Assembly: GCF_008831285.2 (NCBI RefSeq)
Contig: NC_045140.1
Location: 17,792,370 to 17,856,369, forward strand
DNA length: 64,000 nt
Direction of reading: 5' to 3'
Source: Nymphaea colorata
Lineage: Eukaryota; Streptophyta; Magnoliopsida; Nymphaeales; Nymphaeaceae
In this document: in pieces, positions 61,667 through 64,000 of the stretch
Layout of the letters: the number at the start of each line of letters is the position of its first letter
Position numbering within the stretch: position 1 is the stretch's first letter
The notes under the pieces: generated by a model
What the model saw: the letters and a program-made list of their open reading frames with translations, nothing else
Database searches by the model: none
Told to the model about the DNA's origin: nothing
Position numbers and translations under genes: made by a program

Positions 61667-64000
61667 TTGTGTATATATACATAGCATGATTCAATCTTAT
61701 CTGAGATGTCTGATGTTGTAAGATTTTTTAAACTAAAAAAACTGTAGCTAAAAGAAACCATCGCTACTTTAGCATTAACCATGGTTTATGGCGAACTGTT
61801 TGATACTTAAATTAAATTTTCTGGATACCAAAGGACAAATTTTCCTTAGATGAAAAATATTGAGCAACAAAAAAAATAGCGAACGGCTTGATACTTAAAT
61901 TAAATTTTATGACAAATTTGCCTTTTAATCCCTATGGTCATATGTTTAACTTGAAGATTATATTTCGAAAACTAATTAAGAAACAACGACGGCTGATTTT
62001 CTTAATTGAATTTCCAGAGGAAAATTAAAAGTTAAACATAATACACTTAACTTTTGGTTTAAGTTTAAGTTGTTTAGTTAAGGTGAAATTGACAAGAAAA
62101 ATAAAAAACCCTCAAGCTCATTATGATGGATTGACCTCTTTATCACTCTATCGCATAACATTAATACGTAATAAATATAATCGATTTAGTTAAATTTATC
62201 GTCGAACCCATTCTTTGACCCACTAGTGGAGCCACAAATGCCCATACCAGCCGACAAAATTTTATAATTTTAGATATTAATTTTGTATACATTTAATGTG
62301 TATTTAAATGCCTAACATTAAAATGCCAGATATTTAATTTGTAGCTAAAAGTTTTGTTTTCCATAAATTAGGCATGTGTGAATATTTGGTATTTTAATTA
62401 AAATACATTCAAACACTATAACAGTTTGTCGGTGTCATACTAAATTTATAAAACAATAATGAACTATTTATATTGCCAAACGACCTCAAAAATATAAAAT
62501 TGTTTTAGTTTAGTATCTCTCGCTTTATGAATTTTGGCTCGTCCGCTGCCTTAATTGGCTTTTAATCTCCCGACTAAGCTGAATTAAGCTTGCTTAAAAT
62601 AAATTTATCAAAATTTAAAAAGATGTAATGATAAAATTATGTTAATACCATACCAAATGCGATTGATCATTTGGAAGATAATTATTTAAAGAGGAAGATA
62701 TACATGGCACTAGTGGTGTAGCTACATGTGGACTGGTGTGGGCAACTGACCACACCAGCTTTTTAATTTTTTAAAAAATTTTTACATTGACAAATTTCAT
62801 ATTTACTTTTAACAAATATAAACTCCTCTCCAAATATAAATGCTTTTAAATAGGTACACCGCATGCATGACGCATGATGATAAGGAGGTGGGGTAGGTGA
62901 CAATTTCAAGTAACAACCACTGTCTATTAAAAAGCATGATGATATGATAGAATCTTGGAAGTATTACGATGTGACTTTGGAGGTTTTACGCTAAAGGCAG
63001 TTGTCCTCAAGTAAATATTAATAAAAACATAATTTTTTGGTTTTTTGTGATTCCTCTCTATACTTTTATTTATCAAAATTTTTAATTTTAGCAACATTAG
63101 GCGTAAGAGTTGATGACATTAGGATGTCAGTCGATGGAATATCCAATCAAATTGCTTTAAAAAAAAAAAAAACCACATGTGGAAAAAGATTTGATATCCA
63201 ATTAAGAAATCTAGTTGAATTCATATTTAAGAAATGGACATGTGACTCAAATTTAACTTACGTCTCAAAGGAATGTCCGATTGGATTCAGAATCAGTTCT
63301 GAATAAATATCTTATTCAACATCTATACATGCAGGAAGTTTATTCTTAATCATGATGCGGTTTGGATTTGGATGTGCATTTAAAAGTTGAAGCCACTTGT
63401 GAAGTCTAAAAGTCGGATGTGGATGGCATTCAGATTGTGGATTTGAAGATCAGGTAAAAAATTTTCTTTTTGCTTATGCGAATTTGAATATATAAACGTT
63501 CCATGAATCGAATGTGGTAAATTATAAACCCAATTTAAATTTATCCATTGACATCCCTATGCGCAACCATAGTTTTGTGGATTTGGAGATGTATATTACG
63601 ATCTGATTCTTGTGTTTCTCAAAGGAAAGATTTTGGGGTTCTTGATCGAAACAAAAAAAATTCAAAATTTTAAGATATAAGATCTTCATATTCAAGATCT
63701 AACTTAAATAAAAGTATTTGCAAAATTAAAGGCAAAAGTAAATAAGAACTTGTCGGGGGAGGCTACTTTTTTAAATTATTATTTGAATACCTTTTTTCTC
63801 GTTTTTGGTAAGAAAAGCAGGAAGCCGAGTTGTTTGGGACTCGTAGGTGCTGCTTGTTTGCTTCCTATGTGGGCCAATGGAGAAGGCGAGTCTCTTCAAT
63901 CTATTTGCTTGCCTCTTATTTTTTCCCCCATTTTTGTTTGTTGTCTGAACACAAGTTGAACCGTCATTTTTAATCGTTTCGTTCTTCTATTTACGGATGT

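Overview
The window is nuclear DNA from a flowering plant. The genes are split by AT-rich GT-AG introns, transposon remnants are abundant, and there are many long CT/GA and AT microsatellites. The proteins are plant-specific or plant-typed: SCD1, an ALA-type flippase, a PLS-DYW PPR protein, PTAC2 and a SHAQKYF MYB. The lineage cannot be fixed from sequence alone. A water-lily-like early-diverging angiosperm is only a weak guess.

Layout: 1-9.6 kb, plus strand, is the C-terminal half of SCD1 (DENN/WD40 membrane-traffic protein); its N-terminus lies outside the window. From 10.9 to 15.5 kb, minus strand, is a complete P4-ATPase phospholipid flippase of the ALA1 type, convergent with SCD1. Between their 3' ends sits an 80-bp inverted repeat. 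The 15.5-20.4 kb interval is non-coding. From 20.5 to 24.3 kb, plus strand, is a proposed two-exon gene for a 54-aa membrane protein; its 3.7-kb intron holds a 5'-truncated LINE with a 15-bp target-site duplication. From 27.0 to 33.1 kb, minus strand, is RRP36 (nucleolar pre-rRNA processing, nine exons). From 38.6 to 40.9 kb, minus strand, is an intronless DYW-class PPR protein. From 41.7 to 46.7 kb, minus strand, is PTAC2 (PPR-SMR, plastid transcription, five exons). From 53.7 to 55.2 kb, minus strand, is a SHAQKYF-type MYB repressor-like factor (three exons). From 55.3 to 64 kb I see no gene, only transposon debris and microsatellites.

The genes form no operon or cluster. Two of them (PTAC2 and the DYW protein) belong to organelle gene expression, and SCD1 and ALA1 both act in membrane trafficking; I read the adjacency as ordinary plant gene order.

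The most interesting material is non-coding: a complete 1,016-bp hAT-like non-autonomous element with an 8-bp target duplication and GC-rich cargo, plus two more loci sharing its end motif; a nested hAT-like MITE; the inverted repeat between SCD1 and ALA1; and a 64-nt RRP36 intron made largely of a GA/CT microsatellite. Exon coordinates were read by eye from frame continuity, splice dinucleotides and recalled family conservation, and would benefit from RNA-seq confirmation.
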